A stretch of DNA of 64,000 nucleotides, from positions 684,742 through 748,741 of the forward strand of contig NZ_BNBM01000001.1 of NCBI RefSeq assembly GCF_014655715.1, read 5' to 3'. This document shows positions 34,683 to 44,220 of this stretch, piece after piece. The notes below the pieces were generated by a model that was given only the letters and a program-made list of their open reading frames with translations, did no database searches and was not told where the DNA came from. The stretch's first letter is position 1; each line of letters opens with the position of its first letter. The position numbers and the translations under genes were made by a program. Source of the stretch: Streptomyces lanatus. GTDB lineage: Bacteria > Actinomycetota > Actinomycetes > Streptomycetales > Streptomycetaceae.

Positions 34683-34718
34683 TTCCGTATCGTGGAAATG
34701 AATTTCTACTATCTGGAA
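34683..34718. promoter_or_regulatory. Four half-site TTCC/GGAA array upstream of gcl
   Basis: Reading the plus strand, half-sites TTCC (34683), TGGAA (34693), TTTC (34703) and GGAA (34715) alternate at about 10-bp steps. The 25-nt consensus can therefore be matched on both strands (34683-34707 plus, 34694-34718 minus). The centre is about 75 bp before the gcl start. It is a candidate AllR operator. Confidence 0.65.
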
Positions 34719-34781
34719 GTAATGTAGGAGGGTGCGCGAATGCCGTCAAGAGAGGGACAAGCCGGGGCCTCTTGGAGGACC

Positions 34782-35468
34782 ATGAGGGCCATGTCCGAGA
34801 GCGTGTCGGTGCGCTGCCCGGCCTGCCGGCGCGAGCATCAGTACGCGGCACCCGCGTATCCCTGTGAGTGCGGGGCGCTCGTCATGCCACCGCTCGACCC
34901 GGACGGGACGGCCACGGCGGTCACCCATCGCGCCTGGGACGACGAGTGGATCACCGTGCGCTGTACGGCGTGCGGCCATGACGGCGAGTGGCCCCGCCCG
35001 GAGCTGGGCTGCGACTGCGGCGCGGTACTGCGCGTCCCGGTGGCGCGGACGGGCACGGGCCGGGCCGAGCCCCCCAAGACGGCACGCCGCGCCTTCCAGC
35101 CGATCACCATCCGCACCGCCCGTGACGCGGTCACCGCGGCCGCGGTCTATCTGCGCTGGCTCGGCTACCGCGACATCCGCCGCGCCGACCAGCGCCCCAC
35201 CTCCGGCGTCGGCATCGCCGCCCACGGCCTGCTGGCCCACGTCGACCCGACGGTCAGCCCGGCCTCCCTACGGGACGTGGAGTGCCTGTGGCTGACGGCC
35301 ATGACGGAATCCACGGCCTGCGCCTACTTCTCCCTCTCCGGCTACGCCCCCGACGCCCGTGCCCGCGCCGACAGCCTGGGCGTCCCCCTCTTCGTCCTGG
35401 ACCTCACGGGCACGCCCCAGCCGGTCAACGCCCTCGCCGACGAGCTGGACTCGACGGGCGCCCGGTAG
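34782..35468 (+). CDS. Zinc-ribbon protein with restriction-endonuclease-like C-terminal domain
   Basis: About 228 aa. The N-terminal half has two Cys4 zinc ribbons (CPAC...CECG and CTACG...CDCG). The C-terminal half (RDAVTAAAVYLRWLGYRDIRRADQRPTSGVGIAAHGLLAHVD...) resembles the Mrr-like PD-(D/E)XK fold, but I cannot identify all catalytic residues. The cellular role is unknown. The start ATG at 34782 follows GGAGGACC. An ATG 3 codons later is nearly equal. It is divergent from gcl but separated by the regulator array, with no obvious link to glyoxylate use. Confidence 0.7.
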   Translation: MRAMSESVSVRCPACRREHQYAAPAYPCECGALVMPPLDPDGTATAVTHRAWDDEWITVRCTACGHDGEWPRPELGCDCGAVLRVPVARTGTGRAEPPKTARRAFQPITIRTARDAVTAAAVYLRWLGYRDIRRADQRPTSGVGIAAHGLLAHVDPTVSPASLRDVECLWLTAMTESTACAYFSLSGYAPDARARADSLGVPLFVLDLTGTPQPVNALADELDSTGAR

Positions 35469-35486
35469 CCGGCTCACGCACGGAAA

Positions 35487-35516
35487 GAGCGGGGGCGCCG
35501 CGCGGCACCCCCGCTC
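35487..35516. terminator. Bidirectional terminator
   Basis: GAGCGGGGG pairs with CCCCCGCTC, with an inner GCC/GGC pairing. It lies between the convergent zinc-ribbon gene and the DoxX gene. Confidence 0.75.
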
Positions 35517-35541
35517 GAACAGCGTTCACGCGACGGCGGGT

Positions 35542-35976
35542 TCACCGCTCCCGGGTGCCGTGGTACCGCACCGCGAGCCGTGCGAGGGCCACCGCGCCGA
35601 GGAGCAGGCCGAAGTCCCGCAGCGCGATGTCGTAGTAGTCGGGGATGGTGAGAAGGTCGACGATGATGGCCGCCAGCCAGCCGGCCACCAGCCACCCCCC
35701 GAAGCGCGGGGCCAGGGCCACGACGACACCGGCCAGGATCTCGACCACTCCCACCGCGTACATGGCCGACTGGGCACTACCCGGAACGACGTCGTCGATC
35801 CAGGGCGCGAGGTAGCCGGGCCAGTCCACGAGCAGGTTGGCGAACTTGTCCAGCCCGAACAGGATCGGCGCCACCGTGAAGCCGATGCGCAGGATCAGGA
35901 AGGCCTGGTAGCCGGGGTCGGCGAGCGCGGCACGCCGGGGCACGGCGGTCGCGGCGCCGGTGGGTGCGGAAACCAT
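35542..35976 (-). CDS. DoxX-family membrane protein
   Basis: A 144-aa protein with four predicted transmembrane helices (FLILRIGFTVAPILFGLDKFAN; YAVGVVEILAGVVVALAP; WLVAGWLAAIIVDLLTI; DFGLLLGAVALARLAVRY). The first has the DoxX-type RIxxGxxxxxxGxxK pattern. DoxX proteins act in membrane redox balance and oxidative stress in actinobacteria, but no reaction is assigned. It is divergent from a Cys-rich regulator, with a long inverted repeat at its own promoter. Confidence 0.85.
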   Translation of the reverse strand: MVSAPTGAATAVPRRAALADPGYQAFLILRIGFTVAPILFGLDKFANLLVDWPGYLAPWIDDVVPGSAQSAMYAVGVVEILAGVVVALAPRFGGWLVAGWLAAIIVDLLTIPDYYDIALRDFGLLLGAVALARLAVRYHGTRER

Positions 35977-35986
35977 GACGAGCTCC

Positions 35987-36016
35987 TTCTATAGATGACT
36001 CTCATTGACTATAGAA
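35987..36016. promoter_or_regulatory. Inverted repeat TTCTATAG-N14-CTATAGAA between DoxX and the Cys-rich regulator
   Basis: Perfect 8-bp arms with a 14-nt spacer, AT-rich against the GC-rich background. It lies 11 bp upstream of the doxX ATG and about 50 bp before the regulator start. This is a convincing operator for the divergent pair. Confidence 0.75.
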
Positions 36017-36065
36017 GCGCGGACGATTCCTTTAGTCAATGGCCATGGGTTTTACACTGGTGTTC

Positions 36066-36752
36066 GTGGATGCCCCGAAGGAAGTACCCGACGCCGACGC
36101 GAACACCGCCGACGTCTCGGCCGTCGCCGCGCTCGACGAGCCGACCCGCAGGCGGCTGTACGACCATGTGGTGCGCCGGCCGGGCCCGGTCAGCCGGGAC
36201 GAGGCGGCCGAAGCGCTCGGGCTCGCGCGGCAGACCGCGGCCTTCCATCTGGACCGGCTCGCCGAGGAGTCCCTGCTGGACGTGGTCTATGAGCGGCGCA
36301 GCGGACGGACCGGTCCGGGCGCGGGCAGGCCCGCCAAGCTCTACCGCCGCTCCAAGCGACAGGTCGCCGTCAGCCTGCCGGACCGGCGCTACGAACTGGC
36401 CGGACGGCTCCTGGCCCAGGCGGTCGAGGAGTCGGCTGCCACGGGTGAGCCGGTGCGGGACGTGCTGCACCGCAAGGCGGAGGAACTCGGCTCACAGCTG
36501 GGAGGGCAGGGCGATGCCGTGCTCATCGACCTGCTGGAGCGGCACGGGTTCGAACCCCGGCGCGAGGACGACACGATCGTCCTGGCCAACTGCCCCTTCC
36601 ACGCGCTGGCCCGGGAGCACACGGAGACCGTGTGCGGGATGAACCTCCACCTGCTGCGCGGTGTGCTGCGCGGACTGGGCGAGACGGGCTTCGAAGCCTG
36701 CCTCGCCCCCCAGGACGGCCGCTGCTGCGTGGTACTCGAGCCGGGCGCCTGA
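36066..36752 (+). CDS. ArsR/SufR-like winged-helix regulator with C-terminal cysteines
   Basis: About 228 aa. The N-terminal wHTH (LDEPTRRRLYDHVVRRPGPVSRDEAAEALGLARQTAAFHLDRLAEESLLD) is of the kind found in SufR-type regulators. The C-terminal half carries NCPFHALAREHTETVCGMN and a later CLAPQDGRCCVVLEP, Cys/His residues that could hold an Fe-S cluster or metal as in SufR. It probably senses redox or iron state and controls the divergent doxX through the inverted repeat (inference). The true start is uncertain. I use the GTG before DAPKEVPDAD, and an upstream frame to 36039 is open. Confidence 0.8.
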   Translation: MDAPKEVPDADANTADVSAVAALDEPTRRRLYDHVVRRPGPVSRDEAAEALGLARQTAAFHLDRLAEESLLDVVYERRSGRTGPGAGRPAKLYRRSKRQVAVSLPDRRYELAGRLLAQAVEESAATGEPVRDVLHRKAEELGSQLGGQGDAVLIDLLERHGFEPRREDDTIVLANCPFHALAREHTETVCGMNLHLLRGVLRGLGETGFEACLAPQDGRCCVVLEPGA

Positions 36753-36766
36753 GAGCCCGCCTCCGA

Positions 36767-38347
36767 CTACCCGGCGTACCTCTCCCGCAGCTCCACCTTG
36801 CGCACCTTCCCGGACACCGTCATCGGGAAGGAGTCGAGGATCCGCAGCAGGCTCGGGATCTTGTAGTGCGCCAGTTGCCCGTCGCAGTAGGCCCGAAGCT
36901 CCTCCAGCGTCGGCGGATCGGCCGGGTCGCGCGGGATGACGCAGGCCAGCACCTCCTCGCCGTACCGCTCGTGCGGGACCCCGACGACCTGGACGTCCGC
37001 GATCTTGGGGTGGCCGTAGAGGAACTCCTCGATCTCGCGCGGGTAGATGTTCTCGCCACCCCGGATGATCATGTCCTTGATGCGGCCGACGATCTCGACA
37101 TAGCCGTCCTCACGCATCGTCGCGAGGTCACCGGTGTGCATCCAGCGCCCGGCGTCGACGGCCTCGGCGGTCTTCTCGGGCTCGTTCCAGTAGCCGAGCA
37201 TCACGCTGTAGCCACGGGTGCACAGCTCGCCCGCCGTGCCGCGCGGGCGGGTCACGCCGGTCGCCGGGTCGACGATCTTCACCTCGATGTGCGGCAGGAC
37301 CCGGCCGACCGTGCCGGTGCGGTGTTCGAGGTCGTCGTCCCTGCGGGTCTGGAGCGAGACCGGGGACGTCTCGGTCATGCCGTAGCAGATGGAGACCTCC
37401 TCCATGTGCATCTCGGCGACCACCCGTTTCATCACCTCGACGGGGCAGGGCGAGCCCGCCATGATGCCGGTGCGGAGGCTGGAGAGGTCGTACGTCGCGA
37501 AGTCGGGGAGGTTGAGCTCCGCGATGAACATGGTCGGGACGCCGTAGAGCGAGGTGCAGCGCTCCTGCTGGACGGCCTCCAGGGTGGCCCTCGGGTCGAA
37601 GGACGGGGCGGGGATGACCATGCAGGCGCCGTGGGACGTGGCGGCCAGGTTGCCCATCACCATGCCGAAGCAGTGGTAGAAGGGGACCGGGATACAGACC
37701 CTGTCCTGCTCGTCGTACGCGATCAACTCCCCCACGAAATAGCCGTTGTTGAGGATGTTGTGGTGGGAGAGGGTGGCCCCCTTGGGGAAGCCGGTCGTGC
37801 CCGAGGTGTACTGGATGTTGATGGGGTCGTCGCAGGACAGCTCCTCGAACGCGGTCGGCGTCGCGCGTGCGAGCAGCGCCTGCCAGCTCGGGTCCCCGAT
37901 GTACACGGTCTCCCGCAGTCGCGGGCACTTGCCGCGCACCTGCTCGACCATCGCCCGGTAGTCGCTGGTCTTGTGGCTGACGGAGGCGAAGAGGAGGGAG
38001 ATCCCGGCCTGGTTGAGGACGTACTCCACCTCATGGGTGCGGTAGGCCGGGTTGATGTTCACCATGATCGCGCCGATGCGGGCGGTGGCGTACTGGACCA
38101 GGACCCACTCGGGACAGTTGACCGCCCAGATGCCCACCCGGTCGCCCTTGGCCACCCCGCTCGCGAGCAGCGCGTACGCCAGCTCGTCCACGTCCGCGGC
38201 GAACTCGGCGTAGGTCCAGCGCCGCCCGGACGGCACGTCGACCAGCGCCTCCCGGTCCGGCCAGGCGGCGACGGCCCGGTCGAGGTTGGCTCCGATGGTG
38301 TCGCCGAGCAGCGGCGTCTCCCCGACTCCGTGGGCGTAGGAACTCAT
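36767..38347 (-). CDS. Acyl-CoA synthetase (FadD-like AMP-binding protein)
   Basis: A 526-aa ANL-superfamily ligase. It has the P-loop-like [19 protein letters not shown], the YGMTETSP adenine-binding block, [39 protein letters not shown] hinge region and the catalytic Lys in [13 protein letters not shown]. It activates a medium- or long-chain carboxylic acid as acyl-AMP then acyl-CoA. Its start overlaps the stop of the upstream synthetase gene by 4 bp (ATGA), so the pair is translationally coupled and probably handles related acids. Confidence 0.92.
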   Translation of the reverse strand: MSSYAHGVGETPLLGDTIGANLDRAVAAWPDREALVDVPSGRRWTYAEFAADVDELAYALLASGVAKGDRVGIWAVNCPEWVLVQYATARIGAIMVNINPAYRTHEVEYVLNQAGISLLFASVSHKTSDYRAMVEQVRGKCPRLRETVYIGDPSWQALLARATPTAFEELSCDDPINIQYTSGTTGFPKGATLSHHNILNNGYFVGELIAYDEQDRVCIPVPFYHCFGMVMGNLAATSHGACMVIPAPSFDPRATLEAVQQERCTSLYGVPTMFIAELNLPDFATYDLSSLRTGIMAGSPCPVEVMKRVVAEMHMEEVSICYGMTETSPVSLQTRRDDDLEHRTGTVGRVLPHIEVKIVDPATGVTRPRGTAGELCTRGYSVMLGYWNEPEKTAEAVDAGRWMHTGDLATMREDGYVEIVGRIKDMIIRGGENIYPREIEEFLYGHPKIADVQVVGVPHERYGEEVLACVIPRDPADPPTLEELRAYCDGQLAHYKIPSLLRILDSFPMTVSGKVRKVELRERYAG

Positions 38348-40014
38348 CGGAAGTCCTCCTCGCGGTACTCGGCGTCCGACCCCGCGGCCGTGGCCTCGCG
38401 CAGCTCGATGCGGCGGATCTTGCCGGAGACGGTCTTGGGCAGCGGCGCGAACTCCAGCCGGCGCACCCGCTTGTACGGCGCGAGGACCTCCCGCGAGTGC
38501 TCGAAGAGCACCTTGGCCGTGTCGGGGCCCGGCTCCCAGCCCTCCGCGAGGACGACGTACGCCTTCGGCACCGCGAGCCGCAGCTCGTCCGGCGCGGGCA
38601 CGACGGCCGCCTCGGCCACCGCCTCGTGCTCCAGCAGGGCGCTCTCCAGCTCGAAGGGGCTGATCTTGTAGTCGGACGCCTTGAAGACGTCGTCGGCGCG
38701 CCCGACGTAGGTGATGTAGCCGTCGGCGTCCCGCGAACCGATGTCGCCCGTCCGGTAGTAGCCGCCGGCCATCGCCTCCGCCGTACGGTCGGCGTCGCCG
38801 TGGTAACCGGTCATCACGCCGACCGGCCGGGACGACAGGTCGAGGGAGATCTCGCCCTCGTCGGCGCCGGGTGCGCCGGAGACCGGGTCGAGGAGTTCCA
38901 CGCGGAAGCCGGGGCTGGGGCGGCCCATGGAGCCGGTCTTCAGGGGCTGGCCGGGGCTGTTGGAGACCTGGACGGCGGTCTCGGTCTGCCCGAAGCCGTC
39001 CCGGATGGTCACGCCCCAGGCCCGCCGGACCTGCTCGATGACCTCGGGGTTCAGGGGCTCGCCCGCCGCGACGACCTCGCGGGGCGGGGTGCGCAGTGCG
39101 CCGAGGTCGGCCTGGATGAGCATGCGCCAGACCGTGGGCGGGGCGCAGAAGGTGGTGACGCCCGCGCGGTCCATCTCGGCCATCAGACGGGCCGCGTCGA
39201 AGCGTGTGTAGTTGTGGATGAAGACGGTCGCCTCGGCGTTCCAGGGGGCGAAGAGATTGGACCAGGCGTGCTTGGCCCAGCCGGGTGAGGAGATGTTCAG
39301 ATGCACGTCGCCGGGTTTGAGGCCGATCCAGTACATGGTGGCCAGATGCCCGATCGGGTACGAGGAGTGGGTGTGCTCGACCAGCTTGGGGCGGGCGGTG
39401 GTGCCGGAGGTGAAGTAGAGCATCAGGGGGTCGTCGGCGGCGGTCGGCCCATCGGGCGTGAACTCGGCGGAGGCGGCGTAGGCGTCCTCGTACGTCTGCC
39501 ACCCGTCCCGTGCCCCGCCCACGCTGATGCGTGTGTACCGGCCGGGCACGTCGTCGAACTTGCCGGTGTCCTCGGCCCGCACCAGCGCGTGCCGGACGCG
39601 TCCGCGCTCCACCCGGTCGCGCAGGTCGGCCGGGCCGAGCAGCGGGGTGGCCGGGATGACGACGGCGCGGAGTTTCATGGCGGCGAGGGCGATCTCCCAC
39701 AGCTCGGCCTGGTTGCCGAGCATGACGAGGACACGGTCCTCGGCCCGGACCCCGCGGCCCCGGAGCCAGTTGGCGACCCGGTCCGACCGTTCGGCCATCT
39801 CGGCGAAGGACAGCAGGACCTCGCTGCCGTCCTCCTCGACGATGTGCAGGGCGGTGCGGTCGTTTCCGTCCGCGATGACGTCGAACCAGTCGAGCGCCCA
39901 GTTGAACCGGTCGGGCCGAGGCCACGTGAAACCCTCGTAGGCGGTGGCGTAGTCCTCTCGGTGCGTGAGCAGGAAGTCCCGCGCACTGCGGAACGGCTCC
40001 GTCCCCGTCGTCAT
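38344..40014 (-). CDS. Acyl-CoA synthetase (medium-chain/acetate-type AMP-binding protein)
   Basis: A 556-aa ANL ligase of the MACS branch. Blocks are [20 protein letters not shown], the long [35 protein letters not shown] loop characteristic of medium-chain synthetases, [56 protein letters not shown] and a terminal [15 protein letters not shown] with the catalytic Lys. It forms an operon with the downstream FadD-like gene. It is divergent from a GAF-LuxR regulator, separated by only about 54 bp. Confidence 0.92.
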   Translation of the reverse strand: MTTGTEPFRSARDFLLTHREDYATAYEGFTWPRPDRFNWALDWFDVIADGNDRTALHIVEEDGSEVLLSFAEMAERSDRVANWLRGRGVRAEDRVLVMLGNQAELWEIALAAMKLRAVVIPATPLLGPADLRDRVERGRVRHALVRAEDTGKFDDVPGRYTRISVGGARDGWQTYEDAYAASAEFTPDGPTAADDPLMLYFTSGTTARPKLVEHTHSSYPIGHLATMYWIGLKPGDVHLNISSPGWAKHAWSNLFAPWNAEATVFIHNYTRFDAARLMAEMDRAGVTTFCAPPTVWRMLIQADLGALRTPPREVVAAGEPLNPEVIEQVRRAWGVTIRDGFGQTETAVQVSNSPGQPLKTGSMGRPSPGFRVELLDPVSGAPGADEGEISLDLSSRPVGVMTGYHGDADRTAEAMAGGYYRTGDIGSRDADGYITYVGRADDVFKASDYKISPFELESALLEHEAVAEAAVVPAPDELRLAVPKAYVVLAEGWEPGPDTAKVLFEHSREVLAPYKRVRRLEFAPLPKTVSGKIRRIELREATAAGSDAEYREEDFR

Positions 40015-40068
40015 CTGTCCTCCTGGTTTCCGGACCTTGCCGGGCGGCTCTCTGTCATCGTGTAATCC

Positions 40069-40974
40069 GTGACGTGGGTCTCACTACCCCCGAACGGGGG
40101 TGTGCGCTCCGGAAACGCCGCAGCGAAAGGGCGAGTACTGGCAGTGGACGCGGCCGAATCGGTGGACACGTCGGTGGAGATAGGCAGCGCGCTGGTGCGC
40201 CTGCGCCGCGCGACGGGGCTCCCCGTCGCCTTCGGCGGCCTGGTGGATTCCGGCCATCGGCGGATGCGCATCAGCGAACTGAACGGCACATCCACCGACT
40301 CCCTGCGCAGAATCGCGGTGACGACCGGCAACGGCCTCGGCGGCAAGGCGGTCGCCCTCGCCCGCCCCTGCGCGGTCACGGACTACTCCGCCTCGCGGCA
40401 GATCACCCATGAGTACGACGCCGCCGTCGCCATGGAGGGGCTGTGCTCGGTGCTGGCGGTCCCGGTCGTGGTACGGCGCCGGGTCCGCGGTGTCCTGTAC
40501 GGCGCCCTGCGCACGGCCCAGCCGCTGGGCGACCGCACGCTGACGGCGGCGGTGGAGGCGGCGCGGGACGTGGAGCAGGCGCTGGTGGTGCGCGAGGAGG
40601 TGCGGGACCTGCTGGCGGCGGCACGGCCGGTGCCGCCCGAGCGGGGCCCGGCGTGGGAGCAGGTCCGCGAGGCCCACGCGGCGCTGCGCGCCCTGGCCCC
40701 GCGCATCGACGACCCCACCCTGCGCGCGGAACTCCTCGCCGCGTGCGGCCTCCTGACAGAGGGCCCCACCCCCGACGTCGTACGCCTCGCCCCCCGCGAA
40801 CTGGACGTCCTGGCCTGCGTGGCATCGGGCGCGACGAACGCGACCGCCGCCGAACGCCTCGGCCTGCGCGCCGAGACGGTCAAGGGCTACCTCCGCTCAG
40901 CCATGCGAAAACTCTCCGCCCACACCCGCGGAGAAGCGGTGTCAACGGCCCGCCGGGCGGGCTTGCTGCCGTAG
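40069..40974 (+). CDS. GAF-domain LuxR-type transcriptional regulator
   Basis: About 301 aa. Residues 40-170 resemble a GAF sensor (IGSALVRLRRATGLPVAFGGLVD...GLGGKAVALARP...VLAVPVVVRRRVRGVLYGALR). The C-terminus is a LuxR-type HTH (LAPRELDVLACVASGATNATAAERLGLRAETVKGYLRSAMRKL). The start is uncertain. The long N-terminal frame to 40069 lacks a ribosome site, and internal GTGs near 40099 or 40144 are plausible. Being divergent from the acyl-CoA synthetase pair, it probably regulates that operon in response to a ligand bound by the GAF domain (inference). Confidence 0.8.
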   Translation: MTWVSLPPNGGVRSGNAAAKGRVLAVDAAESVDTSVEIGSALVRLRRATGLPVAFGGLVDSGHRRMRISELNGTSTDSLRRIAVTTGNGLGGKAVALARPCAVTDYSASRQITHEYDAAVAMEGLCSVLAVPVVVRRRVRGVLYGALRTAQPLGDRTLTAAVEAARDVEQALVVREEVRDLLAAARPVPPERGPAWEQVREAHAALRALAPRIDDPTLRAELLAACGLLTEGPTPDVVRLAPRELDVLACVASGATNATAAERLGLRAETVKGYLRSAMRKLSAHTRGEAVSTARRAGLLP

Positions 40975-41187
40975 CCCTGCGGGCGAGGGCGGACCGGGGG
41001 TTCGGTCACGCCGCTTCCAAGATTCTGGGGGTGTGGTCCAGCCCACCTCGACAACCCCCCATTCATTCATCCGCGCTTTGAATTTCCCCATGCTCCCCGG
41101 CTGTTATTTGCCTCACCACGCGGTCGGTCCGAATTTCAAAGAACCGTTGCCTAATATTGGCCCGGACACGACACACGGAGGGGAGCG

Positions 41188-43998
41188 GTGACCGTGCGAC
41201 GGGACTTCAAGGAGCCTGCGAGATGCCGCCCCGACCAGGTCATCGGCAGGGAGGAGCTGTTCGCCGCCGCGCGGGAGCAGCTCGGGCGGGGCGGCAGCGT
41301 GCTGCTTCACGGGCCTGCCGGAATTGGGAAGTCCACCGTGCTGCGGGCATTGGCCGAGGAATACGGCCACGCGGCACGCACCGTGTTGCGCTGCTCGCCC
41401 ACCGAGTCCGAATCCCACCTTCCGTTCCTCGCCCTGGCCGACCTCCTCGGCCTCGTCCTGGACGAGGTGTCCGCGCGGCTCCCGGCCGCCCAGCTCACCG
41501 CCCTGGAGTCGGCGCTCACCGGACGCGGCGAGTCCACCCTCCAGCGCGACGGCCTCGCCCTGCGCCTCGCCGTGCTGTCCGCCCTGCGCGCCCTCGCCGA
41601 CAGCGGCCCCGTCCTCGTCGTCGCCGACGACCTCCAGTGGCTGGATCCGGCCAGTGCCGAACTCCTCGGCTTCGCCGCCCGCCGCCTCGGCGACACCCCG
41701 GTGCGGATGCTGTGCGCGGCGCGGACCGAGGGCGAGGAGTACGACCGCCATCTACGCGCGTCCCCGCCGGACACCCTCGCCGTACGGCTCGGCCCGCTAT
41801 CCCGCGCCCAGATGTCCGCCCTCCTCGACCACCGCGGCTACACCGGCCTGCCCCGCTCCACCGTCCGGGACATCCACCGCACCAGCGGCGGCAACGCCCT
41901 GTTCGCCCTCGAGCTGGGCCGCGCCCTCGCCGAGAACGCCACCCCGCCCCGCCCCGGCGAGCCCCTGCCGGTGCCGACCTCGCTGCGCGCCCTGGTCCTG
42001 AACCGCCTGGAGATGCTGTCCGAGGAGGCCCGCCGCACCCTCCTGGTCGCGAGCGCCGGCGCCCGCCCCACGCTGGCCCTGCTGCACGCGGCCGGCCGTG
42101 ACAACGCCGAGGCCGAGACCGCGCAGGCCGCCGAACTCGGGCTGCTGGCGACCGAGCCCGAGGGTCCCGCCGTACGGTTCGCGCACCCGATGATCTCCGC
42201 CGCGCTGTACGCGGAGGCTCCCGCCCAGGAACGCCGGGCCGCGCACGCCGCGCTGTCCACGGCCGCCTCCGACCCCATCGAACGCGCCCGGCACCTGGCC
42301 CTGGCGACCACCGGCACCGACCCGGAGGTCGCCGCGCGCCTCGCCGAGGCCGCGACCCTGGCCCGGGACCGCGGCGCTCCGTCGGTGGCCGCGCAGCTCG
42401 CCCTGCTCGCCGCCCGGCACACTCCGGCGGACGGCACACCGAACCCCGACGTGCTGCACCTGGAGGCCGCCGAGGACGCGATCACCGCCGGTGAGCTGGA
42501 TCTCGCCCGGGACATCGCCCGCGAGGTGCTCGCCCGTACGGCCGTACCGGCGGAGCGGGTGCGGGCCTGGATCGCGGTGATCGAGACGGCGGGCCACGCC
42601 ATGACCGAGGTCGACTCGATCTTCCCGCAGGCGCTGGCCGACGCGGGCGACGACCCGAAGCTGCTCGCGCTGGTCCACTACCAACTGACCTGGCGCGCCC
42701 TGCTCGTGGAGGGCGACTTCGACGAGGCCCGCGAGGAGGCCGGGTACGCGGCGGAGCTGGCCGCACGGGCCGGCGACCGTTACACCGAGCTCCTGGCCCT
42801 CGCCCTCAAGGCGCAGATCGAGACCCTGATGGGCCATACGGACGCGCCCGCGACCATCCGGCGTGCCCTGGAGGAGCCCCAGGACCCGAGGGTGGCCTGC
42901 CATCACAACGGCGCCGGCTACTCCCGCTTCCGCTGGCTCATCATGAGCGACCAGCTCCCCGAGGCCCGCGCGGCGGTCACCGCGCTGCTGCGCGAGGTGC
43001 GCCGACACGGCTGGGTCGAGAGCGAGGTGCACTTCCTGCGGGGCGTCGCCGAGACCGAACTGCACTCCGGTCACTGCGGACGCGCCCTGGACCTGGCCCG
43101 CGAGAGCCTGCGCCTGGCCCGCGACACCGGGATCGGCGAGGTCGCCTCCGCCGTGCTGACCTCGCTCGCGGAGGCGGCCGGCGGTGAGCTGGAGCGGGCC
43201 CTGACGCTGGCCCGGGAGGCGATGGAGCACGCCGAGGAGGACGGAGACCAGATGTACGTCTCCCGTGCCCTGGCCGCTCTGGGGCACGCCCAGTTGGTGG
43301 CCGGGGACACGGAGGCGGCGGTGCGTTCGCTGCGCCGGGTGCGCGAGGTCGAGCAGGGCCTCGGCATCACCGACCCGGCGCGCGGCCGCTGGCACGGCGA
43401 CCTCGCCGAGGCCCTGGTCCGCACCGGCGAGACCGCCGAGGCCCAGGACGTCATCGACGTCACGCGCGAGCAGGCGCTGCGTCTCGACCGTGAGAGCGTG
43501 CTGGCCGTACTGGACCGGGCGGAGGCGCTGCTGCGCGCGGCACGCGGTGAACAGGACGCCGCCGTGGCCCAGTTGACGTCGGCGCAGGACCGGCTCGCCA
43601 AGCTGGGCTACGGCCTGGAGGAGGCCCGGGCCGCGTTCGCCCTGGCCCAGCTGCGCACCGGCGCCTCGGGCCCGACGTCGTACGACGAGCCGGCCCGGCT
43701 GTTCCGGCGCTGCCGGGCGCTGCCGTGGCTGCGGCAGGTGGAGGCGGCGACGGCCGCGCGTCCCGCGGAGACGCCGCCCTCCCCGGCCGTCACGCCCGAC
43801 GCCCTGGACGGGCTCGCCTCGATGGAGCGTCAGGTCGCCGCACTGGTCATGGAGGGCGCGACCAACCGGGAGATCGCGGCGCGGCTGTTCATCAGCGTCA
43901 AGACGGTCGAGGCGACCCTGACCCGGGTCTATCGCAAGCTGGGGATCCGATCGCGGGTCGACATCGTCAGACTGGCGGCGGGGCGCCGTACGACGTGA
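41188..43998 (+). CDS. LAL-type LuxR-family ATP-binding regulator
   Basis: A 936-aa large LuxR-type regulator. The N-terminal STAND/AAA NTPase has Walker A GPAGIGKST (residues 42-50) and a Walker B-like VLVVADDLQWLD. A long helical repeat (TPR-like) region from about 330 to 860 follows. The C-terminal LuxR HTH (MERQVAALVMEGATNREIAARLFISVKTVEATLTRVYRKLGIRSRVDIVRL) ends the protein. The GTG start has GGAGGGGAGC upstream. The next gene, 222 bp downstream on the same strand, is a secreted trypsin. It may be a target, but no binding site is identifiable here. Confidence 0.92.
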   Translation: MTVRRDFKEPARCRPDQVIGREELFAAAREQLGRGGSVLLHGPAGIGKSTVLRALAEEYGHAARTVLRCSPTESESHLPFLALADLLGLVLDEVSARLPAAQLTALESALTGRGESTLQRDGLALRLAVLSALRALADSGPVLVVADDLQWLDPASAELLGFAARRLGDTPVRMLCAARTEGEEYDRHLRASPPDTLAVRLGPLSRAQMSALLDHRGYTGLPRSTVRDIHRTSGGNALFALELGRALAENATPPRPGEPLPVPTSLRALVLNRLEMLSEEARRTLLVASAGARPTLALLHAAGRDNAEAETAQAAELGLLATEPEGPAVRFAHPMISAALYAEAPAQERRAAHAALSTAASDPIERARHLALATTGTDPEVAARLAEAATLARDRGAPSVAAQLALLAARHTPADGTPNPDVLHLEAAEDAITAGELDLARDIAREVLARTAVPAERVRAWIAVIETAGHAMTEVDSIFPQALADAGDDPKLLALVHYQLTWRALLVEGDFDEAREEAGYAAELAARAGDRYTELLALALKAQIETLMGHTDAPATIRRALEEPQDPRVACHHNGAGYSRFRWLIMSDQLPEARAAVTALLREVRRHGWVESEVHFLRGVAETELHSGHCGRALDLARESLRLARDTGIGEVASAVLTSLAEAAGGELERALTLAREAMEHAEEDGDQMYVSRALAALGHAQLVAGDTEAAVRSLRRVREVEQGLGITDPARGRWHGDLAEALVRTGETAEAQDVIDVTREQALRLDRESVLAVLDRAEALLRAARGEQDAAVAQLTSAQDRLAKLGYGLEEARAAFALAQLRTGASGPTSYDEPARLFRRCRALPWLRQVEAATAARPAETPPSPAVTPDALDGLASMERQVAALVMEGATNREIAARLFISVKTVEATLTRVYRKLGIRSRVDIVRLAAGRRTT

Positions 43999-44220
43999 AT
44001 TCACCCGTACTCGCCGGTCCGCGCGGGTTTAGCGGTACCCGACCGAGGGTTTTCCCTGCCCAACTCCCTTAGGGGCATCCCTCATTGGGAAGGGGAACTT
44101 CCGGGACCTACCTTATGGATGTGCCGCTCGCTCGGGCACACGGGGGTCGGTCCCGCGCCCCCCGTGCACTCCCCCCACACCCGCGCGACCCCCCACCGGC
44201 AATCCCCCTTGAGGAGTCTC

